From NCBI GenBank assembly GCA_903935205.1, contig CAIZQU010000109.1:40210-104209 (forward strand): a DNA stretch of 64,000 bases, in the 5' to 3' direction. How positions within the stretch are numbered: the first letter of the stretch is position 1; every line of letters begins with the position of its first letter. Both the position numbers and the translations under genes were made by a program. The notes beneath the pieces were generated by a model, which was not told where the DNA came from, made no database searches, and saw only the letters and a list, made by a program, of their open reading frames with translations. Positions 62,338-64,000 of this stretch are shown here, one piece after another. This stretch comes from an uncultured cyanobacterium (GTDB lineage Bacteria > Cyanobacteriota > Cyanobacteriia > PCC-6307 > Cyanobiaceae).

Positions 62338-62786
62338 GCACCCCGCTGCCCCACCCTGCCCAGAGCCCCGACAGCGCCCCGGTTCAGGCCGGGGACCATG
62401 GCGACCGGATCCTCGTGCGCGATCTGCGGGTCTGGGCCCATGTGGGCGTGCTGGAGGAGGAGCGGCGCCTGGGGCAGTGGTTTGCGATCTCCTTCGCGAT
62501 CGCGGCCGATCTCTCTGCCACCGCCCGCAGCGACGACCTGGAGGGCGGCTACGACTACGGGCTGGCGATCACCGCCCTGCAACGGCTGGCGCGGGGCCTG
62601 CGCTGCCGCACCCTGGAGCACACCGCCGATCGGCTGCTGGATGCCCTGGAGGAGCTCCATGGGCCGGTGGGCCTGGCCTTGGAGATCCGCAAGTGCCGGG
62701 TGCCGGTGGCGGGCTTCGGCGGCAGCGTCGCCGTGCGGCGCCAGCGACGCTGGCCGGCGGGGGGCGATCCCCTGGGCGGCGTCTGA
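62334..62786 (+). CDS. folB: dihydroneopterin aldolase
   Basis: [38 protein letters not shown]...[17 protein letters not shown] start overlapping proA stop. Confidence 0.88.
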   Translation: MSTPLPHPAQSPDSAPVQAGDHGDRILVRDLRVWAHVGVLEEERRLGQWFAISFAIAADLSATARSDDLEGGYDYGLAITALQRLARGLRCRTLEHTADRLLDALEELHGPVGLALEIRKCRVPVAGFGGSVAVRRQRRWPAGGDPLGGV

Positions 62787-62997
62787 TCGCCGTTGGCGCG
62801 CCCCATCCGTTCCTGGCGCCCGTCCCGCCGCCAGCGCTCCAGGCCTGCACCCTCGGCGGTTTTCCGCCGCAGCCGGATGGTTGGTCAGAGGGGGGGCTGA
62901 TCATGATGGGCTGGCGGGCTGGGAGGCCTTTCCAGGGCCCGGTCCGAACGGTCCAGGCTGCCGTCCACACCGTCCCTACGCCCAGATTCCCCTTCGG

Positions 62998-63615
62998 ATG
63001 AGTCTCACCCCAGCGGCCGAGCAGGCTTCCCCACCCCTGGTGCTGGTGCATGGCCTGTTCGATACCCCAAGGCTGTTCGACAGCCTGCGCCACCGCCTGG
63101 GGGGTCGCCGCTCCCCCCTGCTGGTGCCCCATCTGCCCCACGCCCTGGGTTCGGTGCCGCTGGAGGAGCTGGCGACGGAGCTGGGTCGCCAGATCGAGAC
63201 CGCCTTCGGTCCAGACCAGCCCCTGGACCTGATGGGGTTCTCGATGGGTGGGGTGATCGGCCGCACCTGGATCCAGCTGGGGGGCGGCCATCGCCGCACC
63301 CGCCGCTTCACCAGCGTGGCCAGTCCCCAGCGGGGCACCCTGGCGGCGCTGCCCTGGCCCAGCTGGCCCCTGGCTGGCATCGCTGACATGAAGCCCGGCA
63401 GCCCCTTGCTGCGGCGCCTCGCCGCCGCCGGTCCCCTGCTGGAGGAAGTCGAGTGCTGCAGCTTTTACTGCCCCACCGATCTCACCGTCTTTCCCGGCTG
63501 GGAGGCGGTGCTGCCGGTGGGGGCACGGCAGCCGCTGCCGGTGTTCTGGCACAACCGCTTGATGGCGGAGCCCGCCTCGCTGGATCCGGTGGTGGCGGAA
63601 CTGCTGCGGCCCTGA
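62998..63615 (+). CDS. alpha/beta hydrolase (lipase-like)
   Basis: PLVLVHGLFDTPRLFDSLRHRL...LDLMGFSMGGVIGRTWIQ (GFSMGG nucleophile elbow). Confidence 0.88.
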   Translation: MSLTPAAEQASPPLVLVHGLFDTPRLFDSLRHRLGGRRSPLLVPHLPHALGSVPLEELATELGRQIETAFGPDQPLDLMGFSMGGVIGRTWIQLGGGHRRTRRFTSVASPQRGTLAALPWPSWPLAGIADMKPGSPLLRRLAAAGPLLEEVECCSFYCPTDLTVFPGWEAVLPVGARQPLPVFWHNRLMAEPASLDPVVAELLRP

Positions 63616-63634
63616 TGAGCCTGTGGCCCATCGC

Positions 63635-63842
63635 TCGACAGACCCGGCCTCGAACAAAGGCCGACCCGATCGCGCGGCGAGGGCGACCGCAGCCTGAGAC
63701 AAAGGGCATCAACAACGCCTCAGCACCTTCATCGCGCGATCGAGAATCACACGATCGAGTATCGCGAGATTGAGTATCTCCAGATTCAATGTCACCAGAT
63801 CTAATATCACCAGATCCAGTATCGCCAGATCCAATGGACTGC
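63635..63842 (+). repeat. Intergenic family copy C with 15-bp tandem array
   Basis: cagacccggcctcgaacaaaggccgacccgatcgcg...cctgagacaaagggcatcaacaac matches copy B; seven imperfect 15-bp units from 63738, consensus gatcnagtatcncca. Confidence 0.8.
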
Positions 63843-63898
63843 CATCCTTTTGACCATAGTTAGGGCTTGCTGAGAAAGCCATATCCACTGCAGCGCAG

Positions 63899-63928
63899 TT
63901 GATTCTAGCTGCTGTCTTGGGTTAAGAT
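63899..63928 (+). promoter_or_regulatory. sigma70-type promoter candidate
   Basis: ttgatt - 18 bp - taagat, in an AT-richer stretch just downstream of the 15-bp array. Confidence 0.5.
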
Positions 63929-64000
63929 GGGCCCTAATCAGCCTTTTCTGGCTTAGAAGAATCGCCTGGATCCCCAATGTACGTTTTTCAGCACTCAGGC

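Noticed and set aside
63738-63842. CRISPR array
   Set aside because: The 15-bp units are contiguous with no spacers, and no cas genes are present in the window.
1-64000. tRNA or rRNA genes
   Set aside because: No tRNA cloverleaf or rRNA-like segment was recognised by eye; a tRNAscan/Infernal run would be decisive.

Overview
Window from a GC-rich picocyanobacterial chromosome (Synechococcus/Cyanobium-like). Evidence: cytochrome c6, Ycf35/DUF1257, Ycf51, HemJ, DUF1830, cyanobacterial Hfq, HIP1 octamers. Most of it is densely packed housekeeping genes: metH, ilvE, cobN, hemJ, an FeS-type photolyase, lipocalin, uvrC, coaD, a PBP4-type carboxypeptidase, a cysteine desulfurase, dapF, hfq, leuS, pgi, an M61 peptidase, purN, argC, ribBA, petJ, hemE, glgB, tamB, a ROK kinase, proA and folB. 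Four things stand out. (1) A 1.1-kaa protein at 41938-45327 appears to join a TIR domain, a CHAT caspase-like domain, a STAND/NB-ARC-like NTPase and TPR repeats in one chain, a candidate abortive-infection or programmed-cell-death sensor. (2) Three related intergenic segments (33.9, 37.5 and 63.65 kb) share a leader-like sequence. Two carry different short tandem arrays (14 and 15 bp), and two lead into a short ORF with the pattern H-x-E-I-x(3)-I-W-x(2)-Y-G-Y. I do not recognise this family. (3) A truncated IS256-family transposase lies between two copies of a ~130-150 bp hairpin repeat. (4) Many degenerate 10-20 bp tandem arrays occur between genes and inside enzymes (CobN, photolyase). All calls come from reading the sequence and the supplied translations. 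No database search or fold prediction was run.
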